Assembly (NCBI RefSeq): GCF_030296595.1
Contig: NZ_AP027731.1
Location: 744,001-808,000, forward strand
DNA from: Naasia aerilata
GTDB taxonomy: Bacteria > Actinomycetota > Actinomycetes > Actinomycetales > Microbacteriaceae
Length of the DNA: 64,000 nt
Direction: 5' to 3'
The position numbers and the translations under genes were made by a program. Position 1 is the first letter of the stretch, and each line of letters starts with the position of its first letter. The notes beneath the pieces were generated by a model. That model made no database searches. It was not told where the DNA came from and worked only from the letters and a program-made list of their open reading frames with translations. Positions 9,917 to 18,917 of the stretch are shown in pieces.

Positions 9917-11298
9917 CGGGCCGTCCCTTCCAACCAGGCGAGCAGGGCCTGTCCGGCGAGCCGGGAGGCGCCGAACGTTGCCACTTCAGCGTACCGGCGG
10001 TCCTCGCCGGGCCACCCCATGTCGACGACCAGCGCCCCCGGATGCGCACGCCGGACCGCGTCGGCGTAGTCGCGGATCCAGGCGTGCCGGTGGTTGTCCT
10101 TGCCGATCAGGATCGGCTGCGCGCCCGCCGGCACGTCGGGGCGGGACTCGGCCGTGGCGTGCAGGACCTGCGCACCGGCCGCGGCCGGCCCCCAGGGGGA
10201 CGTCCCGACGGCGATGTTCGGCACCGTCTCCAGAGCGATGAGAACCCGGTTCCGCTCGACGCGCACCCCGGGCCGCACGTCGAAGGCACCGACGATGCGC
10301 TCGAGCGGCACGCCCTCGCCGGCGAAGGACGGTCGCGGCGCCCGGGAGAGCCGCTCCGCAAGGGCGCGCACGCGGGCGCCCGCGTCGGCGCGACGTGCGG
10401 CTGGGGCGTCCGCGAGCGCCTCCTCGAGCTCGGCCAGCTCGCGGTCGTCGTTGTCCGTGCCGAGGCAGAGCAGATCGCAGCCGGCGGCAATCGCCCGGAC
10501 GGCGGCGGACGCCATTCCGGTCGTGCCGCTCGCGCCCGCCATGTCGAGTGCGTCCGACACGATCACGCCGTCGAAGCCGAGCTCGCCGCGGAGCAGGCCG
10601 CCGAGGATCGCCGGCGAGAACGTCGCGGGGGCGGCAGGATCCACCTGGGGCAGCAGGATGTGCGACGTCATGACGACCTCGACGCCCGCGGCGACGGCCG
10701 CCGCGAACGGGGGCAGCTCCCGCTCGCGCAGGACGGCGAGCGGCACGTCCACCACCGGAAGCGCGAGGTGCGAGTCCTGCGCCGTGTCGCCGTGGCCGGG
10801 GAAGTGCTTGGCGGTCGCGGCGACTCCCGCGGACTGCAGTCCCCGGACCCACGCCGCGCTGTGCCGCGCTGCCAGGCCCGGCTGGGCCCCGAAGCTGCGC
10901 ACGCCGATGACGGGATTGAGCGGCGTCGAGTTGACGTCGACGTCGGGCGCGAAGTCGAGGTCGACGCCGACTCGAGCGAGCTCCGAGCCGACCTGACGGG
11001 CGACGTCCTCGGTCAGCGCGAGGTCGTCGATCCGGCCGAGCAGCGCGTTCCCCGGGTAGGGCGACCCGGTCGCCGCGTGCAGCCGCGTCACGTCTCCGCC
11101 CTCCTCGTCGATGGCGATCAGCGCGAGCGGGTTGTGCTCGCGGATGTCGGCGGTCAGCCGGCGCAGCTGGTCGGCCGAGGTGATGTTGGGACCGAAGAGG
11201 CACACGCCTGCGAGTCCTGCATCCAGCCGCGCCGCGAGCCACCGCGGCAGCGTTGTGCCGCGGAACCCCGGCAGGAGGACGCCTGCCGGCCCGGTCAT
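9913..11298 (-). CDS. nagZ: Glycoside hydrolase family 3, beta-N-acetylhexosaminidase (NagZ-like)
   Basis: About 461 residues with no signal peptide, so cytosolic. The NagZ hallmark KHFPGHGDT (acid/base His loop) is near residue 165, and the nucleophile is in FDGVIVSDALDMAGAS near 245. A C-terminal extension of roughly 130 residues follows. It should release GlcNAc from imported chitooligosaccharides or muropeptides. The ATG at 11298 overlaps the permease stop (ATGA), and the stop overlaps the ROK kinase start region. Confidence 0.9.
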   Translation of the reverse strand: MTGPAGVLLPGFRGTTLPRWLAARLDAGLAGVCLFGPNITSADQLRRLTADIREHNPLALIAIDEEGGDVTRLHAATGSPYPGNALLGRIDDLALTEDVARQVGSELARVGVDLDFAPDVDVNSTPLNPVIGVRSFGAQPGLAARHSAAWVRGLQSAGVAATAKHFPGHGDTAQDSHLALPVVDVPLAVLRERELPPFAAAVAAGVEVVMTSHILLPQVDPAAPATFSPAILGGLLRGELGFDGVIVSDALDMAGASGTTGMASAAVRAIAAGCDLLCLGTDNDDRELAELEEALADAPAARRADAGARVRALAERLSRAPRPSFAGEGVPLERIVGAFDVRPGVRVERNRVLIALETVPNIAVGTSPWGPAAAGAQVLHATAESRPDVPAGAQPILIGKDNHRHAWIRDYADAVRRAHPGALVVDMGWPGEDRRYAEVATFGASRLAGQALLAWLEGTAR

Positions 11299-12140
11299 CC
11301 CTTGACCGCCCCGCCCACCAGGCCGCTCGTCATGCGCCCCTGGACGATCAGGAAGAACACGATGACGGGCACGGCGACGAGCGTCGACGCCGCCATCACC
11401 TGACCCCAGTCGGTGGCGCGACTCGCGCTCGCCTGGACGAAGCCGCGCAGCCACAGCGGGAGTGTGCGGCTGCTGTCGTCCTGGAGGACGACGAGCGCGA
11501 CCGTGAACTCGTTCCACGACTGCAGGAACGCGTAGACCCCCGCTGCGACGAGGCCGGGTGCGAGGAGCGGGAAGGTGATGCGGAGGAACGCCTGCGTGCG
11601 GCTCAGCCCGTCCACCATCGCCGCCTCCTCCAGGTCGACCGGGATGCCGGCGACGAAGCCGCGCAGCATCCAGACCGTGAAGGGCACGATCGCGGCGATG
11701 TAGAGGACGCTGAGTCCGAGAACGGTGTTGAGCAGGCCGACGGACGACATGAGCTTGTACTGGGCGATGAAGAGGCCCTCCGCGGGAAGCATCTGCACGA
11801 ACAGCACCGCGAGCACGAACGACTTGCGGCCGCGGAAGCGGAAGCGGCTGATTGCGAGTGCCGCCAGGAAGGCGAAGAAGAGGGAGCAGGCCACGACGAC
11901 GAGCGCGACGAGCACGCTCATGCCGAGGGCGGGAAGAAAGGTGCCGCCGCTCACGACCGCCGTGAAGTTGCTCCACGAGCCCCCGAACGGCAGGAAGGTG
12001 GGCGAGGACGACTGGAGGACCGCGTCCGGCAGGAGGGACGAGTTCACCATCCAGTAGACCGGGAACGCCCAGATCAGGGCGACGACGATCCCGGCGATTC
12101 CCGCGCCGATGCGGCCGGGGCGGCGCGATCCGGTCCTCAT
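11295..12140 (-). CDS. Carbohydrate ABC transporter permease (MalG/DasC-like)
   Basis: 281 residues with six membrane helices and the permease EAA loop (DLEEAAMVDGLSRTQAFLRITFPLLAPGL) that contacts the ATPase. The ATG at 12140 overlaps the preceding permease stop. It works with the adjacent permease and the lipoprotein to import an oligosaccharide. No ATPase gene lies in the operon, so a shared MsiK-type ATPase encoded elsewhere is expected, as in other actinobacteria. Confidence 0.93.
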   Translation of the reverse strand: MRTGSRRPGRIGAGIAGIVVALIWAFPVYWMVNSSLLPDAVLQSSSPTFLPFGGSWSNFTAVVSGGTFLPALGMSVLVALVVVACSLFFAFLAALAISRFRFRGRKSFVLAVLFVQMLPAEGLFIAQYKLMSSVGLLNTVLGLSVLYIAAIVPFTVWMLRGFVAGIPVDLEEAAMVDGLSRTQAFLRITFPLLAPGLVAAGVYAFLQSWNEFTVALVVLQDDSSRTLPLWLRGFVQASASRATDWGQVMAASTLVAVPVIVFFLIVQGRMTSGLVGGAVKG

Positions 12141-13096
12141 GACTCGTCCTCCTTGAGCATCCCGCGGACGTAGAAGGCGCTCAGCGCCACGGTGAGCACG
12201 AGCACGAAGATGGAGACCGCCGACGCCGTCCCGAAGTCGCTCGAGCCGGTGCCCAGCTGGTAGATGTACGTGCCGAGCAGGTTGGTCTCGCTCGCGATCG
12301 ACCCGGCGTCCTGCAGGAGCTTGATCTGGGTGAAGACCCGGAGATCCCAGATGATCTGGAGCAGCAGCACGATCGCGAGGACCGGCCGGATGATGGGCAC
12401 CACGATGCCCCAGAAGCGCTGGGCCGGCGAGGCGCCGTCCATCTGAGCGGCCTCGAGGACCTCCTCGGAGACCTGCGTCAGGCCCGCGTAGACGGAGAAC
12501 GCGACGAAGGGCACGCTCATCCAGACCACGATGATCGCGGCGACCGCGAAGAACGACAGGGGCTCCTGCAGCCAGTTGTGGCCCCGGAAGTCGAGGCCTG
12601 CGGCGGTGAGAAGCCAGTTCACGACCCCGCGGCGCCAGTCGAAGAGCCAGCGCCACACCGTCATCGAGGCGACGACCGGCATCGCCCAGGCGAGCAGCAG
12701 CGAGATCTGCAGCACGATTCGCACGGCGGTGGGCAGCACCCGCATGAGGAGGGCCACCCCCACGCCGACCGCCATGGTGGCGCCGGCCGCGACCAGGCAG
12801 AAGGCGATGCTGCGGAGGACCACGGTCCAGAGGTAGGGGTCCGTCACGAGGCGCGCGTAGTTGTCGAGGCCGACGAAGGGTGCGGGCTGGCCGAACTGCT
12901 GGGCGAGGCCGAACTCCTGCAGGGAGGAGATCACCTGCCAGACGAGCGGGTAGCCCATCGCCGCGACGAGCACCGCCACGGCGGGCAGGAGGAGCAGGTA
13001 GGGCGCCGGGCGGCGGCGCCTGCTGGCCGGACGGGAGCTCCGGCCCGCTGCGGCCGAGGCCATGGCCGCCACACCGGCGGACGGGGTCGAGGACAT
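12137..13096 (-). CDS. Carbohydrate ABC transporter permease (MalF/DasB-like)
   Basis: 319 residues: an arginine/serine-rich cytoplasmic N-terminus, then six membrane helices, with the EAA loop at EEVLEAAQMDGASPAQRFWGI. It forms the heteromeric channel with the next gene. The ATG at 13096 is preceded by a GGAAGGAGGC ribosome site. It lies 92 bp after the solute-binding protein gene; a stable hairpin occupies the gap. Confidence 0.93.
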   Translation of the reverse strand: MSSTPSAGVAAMASAAAGRSSRPASRRRRPAPYLLLLPAVAVLVAAMGYPLVWQVISSLQEFGLAQQFGQPAPFVGLDNYARLVTDPYLWTVVLRSIAFCLVAAGATMAVGVGVALLMRVLPTAVRIVLQISLLLAWAMPVVASMTVWRWLFDWRRGVVNWLLTAAGLDFRGHNWLQEPLSFFAVAAIIVVWMSVPFVAFSVYAGLTQVSEEVLEAAQMDGASPAQRFWGIVVPIIRPVLAIVLLLQIIWDLRVFTQIKLLQDAGSIASETNLLGTYIYQLGTGSSDFGTASAVSIFVLVLTVALSAFYVRGMLKEDES

Positions 13097-13155
13097 GCCT
13101 GCCTCCTTCCTTCCTGAAGGTGGGGATCACGGGGCCGGTGTCCCGGCGGGGTGGT

Positions 13156-13183
13156 GGCGGCCGCCGGTTGCCCGGCGGCCGCC
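13156..13183 (-). terminator. Intercistronic hairpin between binding protein and permease genes
   Basis: A perfect 12-bp stem, GGCGGCCGCCGG / CCGGCGGCCGCC, around a GCAA tetraloop (minus-strand reading), with no U-run. It probably acts as an RNA-stabilising or partial-termination hairpin that keeps the binding protein in excess over the permeases. Confidence 0.6.
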
Positions 13184-13188
13184 GATGG

Positions 13189-14547
13189 TCACTTGCCGTT
13201 CAGCATCGGAGTGATCTTGTCGTCATACTCCTTCGCCAGTGCGGCGAGGTCCGACGCGCCCTCGATCTTGCTGAAGAACTCCTCCAGCACGCTCGAGGCC
13301 TCCACCGTCGCCCAGCCGGGGGCGGCGGGGGTCAGCTTCGAGTTCGACGCGGACGCGATGAGCGCCTGAGCGAACTGGTCGTCGCCGAGTGCCGAGGTGT
13401 ACTTCGAGTTGGCCGGACCGAGCCCGTTCTTGCCGAGCATCTCCTGGTACTCGCTGCTGAAGATGATCTTCAGCAGCTCCTTGGCGAGCTCCGGGTTCTT
13501 GCTCTTCGCGGAGATCCCGATGTTCGAGCCGCCGGCGAAGACCGGGGCCGGCTTGCCGTCGTTGCCGGGCAGCGGGAAGACGCCGAACACGTTGTCGTCC
13601 CAGGTGCGGGTCACGGTCCCGTCCTTGTCGCCCTTGGTGCCGATCGACCAGTGGGCCCAGCCCGGCGCCATGATGGTGGCGGCCGACAGCGACACCGGCG
13701 TCGTCGGGTCGTCGGGCGTTGCGCCCGGGACCGCGTCGTCGTCGTTCAGGTAGATGTACTGGTTGCTGTCCTTCGCGTCGTTCGGCGCGTTGGAGGCGGC
13801 CTTGTACAGGTCCTGGAGCTGCTGGAGGCCCTTCAGGGTCTTCGGGTCGGAGAGGGTGGACTCCCACTTCCCGCCGGACTCCTTCGCGAGGTCGCCGCCG
13901 TTGGCGAAGATCCAGGAGATGCCGTCGCGCCAGTCCTGGCCGCCGAGGTAGAACCCGGAGAAGCCTTGGATCCCGGCAGGGTTCTTCTCCGCGATCGTCG
14001 CGACCGCGGTGTTGAACTCGTCGAGCGTGGTGGGCACGGTGACCCCGGCCTGCGACCAGATGTCCTTGCGGTAGAAGACGTACCGCGACCCGAAGTAGTA
14101 GGGAAGCGTGTAGTTCTTCCCGTCGACGACGCCCGCGTCGACGAAGCTCTGCAGCAGGTCGGTGCCGCCCAGCTCGTCGTACATGTCGGAGACGTCGAGG
14201 AAGGCCCCCACGTTCGTGAAGGTGGGCGACTGGGTGTTGCCGATCTCGGTGACGTCCGGGGTGTTGTTCGCGTCCGGCAGCGCCGTCGTCAGCTTCGGGA
14301 CCAGGTCGCCCCAGTCCTGCTGCTCGATCTCGAGGTTCGCACCGGTCTGCTTGTTGAACTCGTCCTTGAGGTACGTGCGCAGCTCATCGGGGGTGTCGGC
14401 GCCGGCGAGCCAGAGCGTGATGGTCTTGTCCGAGTTGTCGCCGCTCCCGGAGTCGCCGCCGGAGCTGTTGCTGCCGCTGGCGCACCCCGCGAGGAGAAGC
14501 GACGAGGCGGCCGCGATCGCGACGACGCCCGTGAACTTCCTTCTCAT
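13189..14547 (-). CDS. Sugar ABC transporter solute-binding lipoprotein
   Basis: 452 residues. The signal peptide ends in a lipobox (LLLAGCAS, Cys near residue 22), followed by a Ser/Gly/Asp linker and a type 1 extracellular solute-binding domain. It should capture oligosaccharides such as chitobiose or GlcNAc outside the membrane for the two permeases downstream; the ligand is inferred from the nag genes in the operon. The ribosome site AAAGGA lies 6 nt before ATG 14547. It is 52 bp downstream of the ROK repressor. Confidence 0.93.
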   Translation of the reverse strand: MRRKFTGVVAIAAASSLLLAGCASGSNSSGGDSGSGDNSDKTITLWLAGADTPDELRTYLKDEFNKQTGANLEIEQQDWGDLVPKLTTALPDANNTPDVTEIGNTQSPTFTNVGAFLDVSDMYDELGGTDLLQSFVDAGVVDGKNYTLPYYFGSRYVFYRKDIWSQAGVTVPTTLDEFNTAVATIAEKNPAGIQGFSGFYLGGQDWRDGISWIFANGGDLAKESGGKWESTLSDPKTLKGLQQLQDLYKAASNAPNDAKDSNQYIYLNDDDAVPGATPDDPTTPVSLSAATIMAPGWAHWSIGTKGDKDGTVTRTWDDNVFGVFPLPGNDGKPAPVFAGGSNIGISAKSKNPELAKELLKIIFSSEYQEMLGKNGLGPANSKYTSALGDDQFAQALIASASNSKLTPAAPGWATVEASSVLEEFFSKIEGASDLAALAKEYDDKITPMLNGK

Positions 14548-14599
14548 GGTGGGTCCTTTCAGGTGGGTTGGAGGAGGGCACTGCGTGGTGCTTGTGGGG

Positions 14600-15739
14600 T
14601 CAGGACACCCCGAGTCGTCCGGACAGGACGAGGACGGCCGCGCCGAGGAGGACGATGTCGTCGCCCAGCGTGGTCATCCGCAGGAGGAGATCGCCCGACG
14701 AGTCGGTCATCGTCCTCCGGCGGATCGTCTCGAGGGCTGCCTCCGCGAGGACGCCGTCGAGAAGCTCTTCGGGGCCGCTCAGCACGACCTCACCGAGGTT
14801 GAGCGCGCCCACGACGGGCGCGAGCGCGACCCCCAGGCGCTGGCCGGCACGCCGGAGCACGTCGTCGCGGAGAGCCCCCGCGGTCTCGAGGCGGCCGGTG
14901 AGCGACGGCACGGACAGCCACGACTCCACCGTCTTGCCCCGGTCGTACTCGACATCCAGCCCGCCGTCGGTGCCGACCATCACCTGGCCGATCTCACCGG
15001 CGGCGAAGCGCCGCCCATGCACGAGCGCCCCGCTCACGATGAGCCCCGAGCCGACGCCGTTGCCGATCTTGATGAGCATGAGGTCGCCCTCGGCCTGGCC
15101 GAACCCGTGCTCGGCGAGCGCCGCCGCGTTGGCGTCGTTCGAGACGATCACGGGGACGCCCAGTCGCTGAGCGAGGAGATCCTGGAGCGGGACCCGGGTC
15201 CAGCCGAGGTTCGGTGCGGTCTGCACCGTCCCCTCGAGGTTTACGACTCCGGGGGAGCCGACTCCGACGCCGAGCACGGGCGCCGTGGTGCGAGCGAGCG
15301 TGCGCTCGGCGAGGAGGGTCACCTTGGCGAGCGCCTCCTCCCCCGTGCTGCCCTCGAGGGGCAGCTGCTCACGCGCGAGGATGCTGCCGTCGAGGTCGAG
15401 GACGGCTCCCCGAAGGAGGTCGTGACCGCTGAGGTCAAGGCCGACGATCTGGTGACCGCCGCGGTCGATCTCGAGGAGGGTCGCGGGCTTCCCGGGGCGC
15501 GAGTCCTCGCGCTGGCCCAGCTCGCGGACGAAGCGCTCCCCGATCAGCTCCCCCACGAGGTCCGACACGGTGGCGCGAGTGAGGCCCGTTTCGCGGGCCA
15601 GATCGGCGCGGCTGAGGCCCTCGGTGCGCAGCAGCGTCTGGAGAACGAGGGCACGGTTGTGTCGGCGCGCGTGCTCGGGCAGCACCTTCGCCATCGGGCG
15701 TAGGAGGCGGCCTGGAGAGGCCAACGGCGTCGTCGTCAC
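14600..15739 (-). CDS. ROK family transcriptional regulator of the amino-sugar operon
   Basis: 379 residues. The N-terminal winged helix-turn-helix (LSRADLARETGLTRATVSDL, about 40-60) is joined to a ROK sugar-sensing domain with VGVGSPGVVN and the degenerate kinase motif SNDANAAALAEHGFG. It lacks the CxCGxxGC zinc cluster of ROK kinases. The GTG at 15739 lies 7 nt after a GATACT -10 box with no Shine-Dalgarno, so the mRNA is probably leaderless; ATG 15694 is a less likely start. As first gene of the operon, with an operator on its own promoter, it is likely autoregulated. Confidence 0.9.
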   Translation of the reverse strand: MTTTPLASPGRLLRPMAKVLPEHARRHNRALVLQTLLRTEGLSRADLARETGLTRATVSDLVGELIGERFVRELGQREDSRPGKPATLLEIDRGGHQIVGLDLSGHDLLRGAVLDLDGSILAREQLPLEGSTGEEALAKVTLLAERTLARTTAPVLGVGVGSPGVVNLEGTVQTAPNLGWTRVPLQDLLAQRLGVPVIVSNDANAAALAEHGFGQAEGDLMLIKIGNGVGSGLIVSGALVHGRRFAAGEIGQVMVGTDGGLDVEYDRGKTVESWLSVPSLTGRLETAGALRDDVLRRAGQRLGVALAPVVGALNLGEVVLSGPEELLDGVLAEAALETIRRRTMTDSSGDLLLRMTTLGDDIVLLGAAVLVLSGRLGVS

Positions 15740-15740
15740 G

Positions 15741-15776
15741 TTTGTTAGTATCCTTTACAAACAACCACCGATGCAA
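15741..15776 (-). promoter_or_regulatory. Leaderless promoter with overlapping ROK operator
   Basis: On the minus strand TTGCAT (15776-15771), 18 nt, GATACT (15752-15747), 7 nt, then the GTG start. The -10 is covered by an imperfect palindrome, TTTGTTAG..TTTACAAA (15741-15748 and 15754-15761, plus strand), a plausible repressor site that would block RNA polymerase until an amino sugar binds the regulator. Confidence 0.7.
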
Positions 15777-15915
15777 GAGGCGTGTGGTGCGTGTTTCAGG
15801 GCTGAGGCGGTGGACGCGGGGCGCGCTTCGCCGGCTCGGGAGGCCTAGAAGGGGATACCGCCCTTGCGTTCTCCGCGACCGCCCACGGCGCGGGAGCACG
15901 TTGGCGTTGTCCCTC

Positions 15916-16903
15916 TGAGGCTTAAGACGACGAGTTGTTCGGGGCAACACTCTCTGCTGGCCGATCTCCCGCGTTGTGTTCGGCAAGCGCGCGTGCGCCC
16001 GTGTCGAGCGCGCCCTGCTCCACCGAGCGCGGCGTGTGACGACGAGCGCGCTGCGTAGACGGGCCGCGCTCGTCGCTACGGGGCGCGCTCGACGCGCGCG
16101 CGGCGTCCCGGACCGCGCTCGGCGTCTCGGACCCGCGCCCGACGCGCGAGCTGCGGCCGCCACGGCATCCGGCGGTCAGCCCCGTCCGTCTGCGCGACCC
16201 GAGTTCACGCGTGCTCCGGCTACCACTGAGGAAAGCAGGCCACCTCCGAGCGCGCCCTCCGGCGCCGAGCGCGGCGCGTGACGACGAGCGCGGTGCGTAC
16301 ACGGGCCGCGCTCGTCGCTACGGGGCGCGCTCGGCGCGCGCTCGGCGTCCCGGACTGCTCTCGATGAGCGAGCTGCGGCCGTCACGGCATCCGACGGTCC
16401 GGGCCTTTCGCACGCGCGACCTGAGCGCACAGCGCAGCTCCCACTGGCTACCAGGGAAAGCCGGCCGCCTCCCGAGCGCGCCCTCCCCCGCCGAGCGCGG
16501 CGCGTGACGACGAGCGCGGTGCGTAGACGGGGCGCGCTCGTCGCTACGGGGCGCGCTCGGCGCGCGCTCGGCCTCTCGGCCCGCGCTCGATGAGCCAACA
16601 CCGAGCACCACGGCGTCCGACGGTGCGTCCTTCGTCCGCGCTACCTGGAGCGCACAGCGCAGCTCCCGCTATCAACCGACGGAAGCCGGCCGCCTCCCGA
16701 GCGCGCCCTCCCCCGACGAGCGCGGCGCGTGACGACGAGCGCGGTGCGTAGACGGGGCGCGCTCGTCGCTACAACCCGCGCTCGGCGCGCGCTCGGCGTC
16801 TCGAGCCGCGCTCGGCAGGGACAGCGAGCAAAAGGCGTCCGGACGCAGCAAAAGGCGCGCCGGAAGCGGAAACCGGCCATCCGATCCTCCGTCTTAAGCC
16901 TCA
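15916..16903. repeat. 14-bp terminal inverted repeats enclosing the hairpin array
   Basis: TGAGGCTTAAGACG at 15916-15929 and its exact reverse complement at 16890-16903 bracket 960 bp that contain four tandem hairpin repeats and no gene. AT-containing CTTAAG is rare in this DNA, so a chance match is unlikely. No target-site duplication was evident at the outer edges. Confidence 0.8.
16008..16830. repeat. Four imperfect tandem repeats of 225-242 bp, each with a hairpin
   Basis: The landmark GTGACGACGAGCGCG recurs at 16036, 16278, 16504 and 16729. Each unit carries an 11-12 bp stem, CGACGAGCGCG / CGCGCTCGTCG, with a loop of about 14 nt (GTGCGTAGACGGG-like); in the third unit the arms are 16508-16518 and 16533-16543. 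After the hairpin comes a run of GCGCGCTCGGCG words, then GAGCTGCGGCCG-CACGGCATCCG and a GCTACCA-GAAAGC-GGCCGCC segment. Units 2-4 are most alike. No family was recognised. Confidence 0.85.
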
Positions 16904-17013
16904 ACCTCGCCCCCGCGCGGCCTCCCCACGGGTGCCTCCATCACCCTCCGGACACGAGCCGCGACCTCCCTTGAACCTCTCGAAATCGACCCCCGAGAGC
17001 ACCCGAAATCCTC

Positions 17014-17043
17014 TTGGCACTCTCCCGCGCAGAGTGCTAATCT
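17014..17043 (+). promoter_or_regulatory. CIRCE operator overlapping the hsp20 promoter
   Basis: TTGGCACTC-N9-GAGTGCTAA (17014-17040) is a CIRCE element, the HrcA binding site. The promoter is embedded in it: -35 TTGGCA (17014-17019), 18-nt spacer, -10 TAATCT (17038-17043). HrcA bound here would directly block RNA polymerase, giving heat induction of hsp20. Confidence 0.92.
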
Positions 17044-17114
17044 GCTGCTACTTGAGCCGATAGGGCTCAACTTCAGACACCCGCCACAGTGCGGCCCGAC
17101 GGAAAGGAACAACC

Positions 17115-17579
17115 ATGGCCATGAACTTCGACCCGTTCCGTGAGCTCGACCGGCTCGCCGGCCAGGTGCTCGAGACGCGCGGTCCGCGGCTGATGCCGAT
17201 GGACCTGTACCGCGACGGCGACCACTACGTGCTGAGCGCCGACCTTCCCGGCATCGACCCGGGCTCGGTCGACATCGACGTGGACGGCCAGCTCCTCACG
17301 ATCCGCGCCGAGCGCACGCTGACGAGCGGCCAGGGCGTGAAGTGGCTCGCCAGGGAGCGGCAGAGCGGCTCGTTCCTGCGCCAGCTCAACCTCGGCCAGG
17401 GCATCGACACCGAGCGGATCGCGGCGAGCTACGAGAACGGCGTGCTCAGCGTGACGATTCCGGTGAGCGAGCGCGCCAAGCCTCGCAAGATCGAGGTCGG
17501 CACCTCGGCCAGCTCCAACACCGTGACGGTCGGCAGCACCCAGTCGAGCACCGGCTCGCAGGGCAGCATCGAGTCCTGA
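17115..17579 (+). CDS. Hsp20/alpha-crystallin small heat-shock protein
   Basis: 154 residues. The alpha-crystallin domain spans about residues 28-128 (MDLYRDGDHYVLSADLPG start, ENGVLSVTIPV end), followed by a Ser/Thr-rich tail. It is an ATP-independent holdase for unfolding proteins. The ribosome site GAAAGGA precedes ATG 17115. It is under a CIRCE operator and is followed by a strong terminator shared with icd. Confidence 0.96.
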   Translation: MAMNFDPFRELDRLAGQVLETRGPRLMPMDLYRDGDHYVLSADLPGIDPGSVDIDVDGQLLTIRAERTLTSGQGVKWLARERQSGSFLRQLNLGQGIDTERIAASYENGVLSVTIPVSERAKPRKIEVGTSASSNTVTVGSTQSSTGSQGSIES

Positions 17580-17585
17580 CCCGCA

Positions 17586-17626
17586 ACGACGAAGCGCCCG
17601 TCCCCGAGGGGCGGGCGCTTCGTCGT
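17586..17626. terminator. Bidirectional terminator between hsp20 and icd
   Basis: Near-perfect inverted repeat: arms ACGACGAAGCGCCCG and CGGGCGCTTCGTCGT style, closing on CCCC-GA-GGGG. It lies between convergent genes and should stop transcription from both sides. Confidence 0.85.
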
Positions 17627-17639
17627 GAGCGGCCAGGAC

Positions 17640-18866
17640 CTAGCCGTTGATGCGGGCCTGGAGGTTCTCGTCGAGGGTGTCGAGGAACTCGTCCGTGCTC
17701 AGGTAGGGCTGGTCGGGGCCGACGAGGAGGGCGAGGTCCTTCGTCATGGCGCCGGACTCGACCGTCGTGATGACGACGTCCTCGAGCGTGTTGGCGAAGT
17801 CGATGAGCTGCTGGTTGCCGTCGAGCTTGCCGCGGTGCGCGAGGCCGCGCGTCCAGGCGTAGATCGAGGCGATCGGGTTCGTCGACGTGGGCTTGCCCTG
17901 CTGGTACTGGCGGTAGTGGCGGGTCACCGTGCCGTGCGCGGCCTCCGCCTCGACGATCTTGCCGTCGGGCGTCGTGAGCACGCTCGTCATCAGGCCGAGG
18001 GAGCCGAAGCCCTGCGCGACCGTGTCGCTCTGGACGTCGCCGTCGTAGTTCTTGCAGGCCCAGACGTAGCCGCCCTCCCACTTGAGCGAGGCGGCGACCA
18101 TGTCGTCGATGAGGCGGTGCTCGTAGGTGAGGCCGGCCTCGGCGAACTTGTCCTTGAACTCGGTCTGGAACACCTCCTCGAAGATGTCCTTGAACCGGCC
18201 GTCGTAGGCCTTGAGGATCGTGTTCTTGGTCGAGAGGTACACCGGGTAGTTGCGGGCGAGGCCGTAGTTGAGGCTTGCCCGCGCGAAGTCTCGGATCGAG
18301 TCGTCGAGGTTGTACATCGCCATCGCGACGCCGCTGCCGGGCGACTGGAAGACCTCGAACGACTGGGCCTCTCCGCCGTCCTTCGGCTGGAAGCTGATCG
18401 TCAGCGTGCCCTGGCCGTCGAAGCGGAAGTCGGTGGCGCGGTACTGGTCGCCGAACGCGTGGCGGCCGACGATGATCGGCTTGTTCCAGCCCGGCACCAG
18501 ACGCGGGATGTTGGAGATGATGATCGGCTCGCGGAAGATGACGCCGCCCAGGATGTTGCGGATGGTCCCGTTCGGGCTGCGCCACATCTTCTTAAGGCCG
18601 AACTCGGTGACGCGGGCCTCGTCGGGCGTGATCGTCGCGCACTTCACGCCGACGCCGTGCTTCTGGATGGCCTTCGCTGCGTCGATGGTGATCTGGTCGT
18701 CGCTCGCGTCGCGGCTCTCGATGCCGAGGTCGTAGTACTCGAGGTTCACGTCGAGGTACGGGTGGATCAGGCTGTCCTTGATCTTCTGCCAGATGATCCG
18801 GGTCATCTCGTCGCCGTCGAGTTCGACGACAGTGCCCTCGACCTTGATCTTCTCGGCTGCTGCCAC
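17640..18866 (-). CDS. icd: NADP-dependent isocitrate dehydrogenase
   Basis: 408 residues, the dimeric type also found in eukaryotes. It oxidises isocitrate to 2-oxoglutarate with NADP in the TCA cycle. Motifs: [12 protein letters not shown] at the N-terminus, [17 protein letters not shown] [14 protein letters not shown] near 95, [17 protein letters not shown], and [12 protein letters not shown] near 310. The GTG at 18866 has GAGGAGCGA upstream. A 16-bp palindrome lies near its -35 region. Confidence 0.97.
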   Translation of the reverse strand: MAAAEKIKVEGTVVELDGDEMTRIIWQKIKDSLIHPYLDVNLEYYDLGIESRDASDDQITIDAAKAIQKHGVGVKCATITPDEARVTEFGLKKMWRSPNGTIRNILGGVIFREPIIISNIPRLVPGWNKPIIVGRHAFGDQYRATDFRFDGQGTLTISFQPKDGGEAQSFEVFQSPGSGVAMAMYNLDDSIRDFARASLNYGLARNYPVYLSTKNTILKAYDGRFKDIFEEVFQTEFKDKFAEAGLTYEHRLIDDMVAASLKWEGGYVWACKNYDGDVQSDTVAQGFGSLGLMTSVLTTPDGKIVEAEAAHGTVTRHYRQYQQGKPTSTNPIASIYAWTRGLAHRGKLDGNQQLIDFANTLEDVVITTVESGAMTKDLALLVGPDQPYLSTDEFLDTLDENLQARING

Positions 18867-18917
18867 TGCGCTCGCTCCTCGGCTCGTTGTACGGGCCCCG
18901 GCCCGGGGCCGTGTGCC

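Larger units (their letters stand above)
15790..17013. other. Gene-free interval of about 1.2 kb
   Basis: No open frame here shows normal protein composition; the apparent frames are Arg/Ala/Ser-rich shadows of GC repeats. The interval holds the inverted-repeat-bounded hairpin array described separately, about 125 bp of unremarkable GC-rich DNA on its left (15790-15915) and about 110 bp on its right before the hsp20 operator. Confidence 0.75.

Noticed and set aside
15962..16610. Several 60-140 codon frames inside the hairpin-repeat array
   Set aside because: They read RARxxRARS-type low-complexity peptides, lack ribosome sites and follow the repeat units in several frames.
16008..16830. CRISPR array
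   Set aside because: Units are over 220 bp and imperfect throughout, without unique spacers of uniform length or cas genes.
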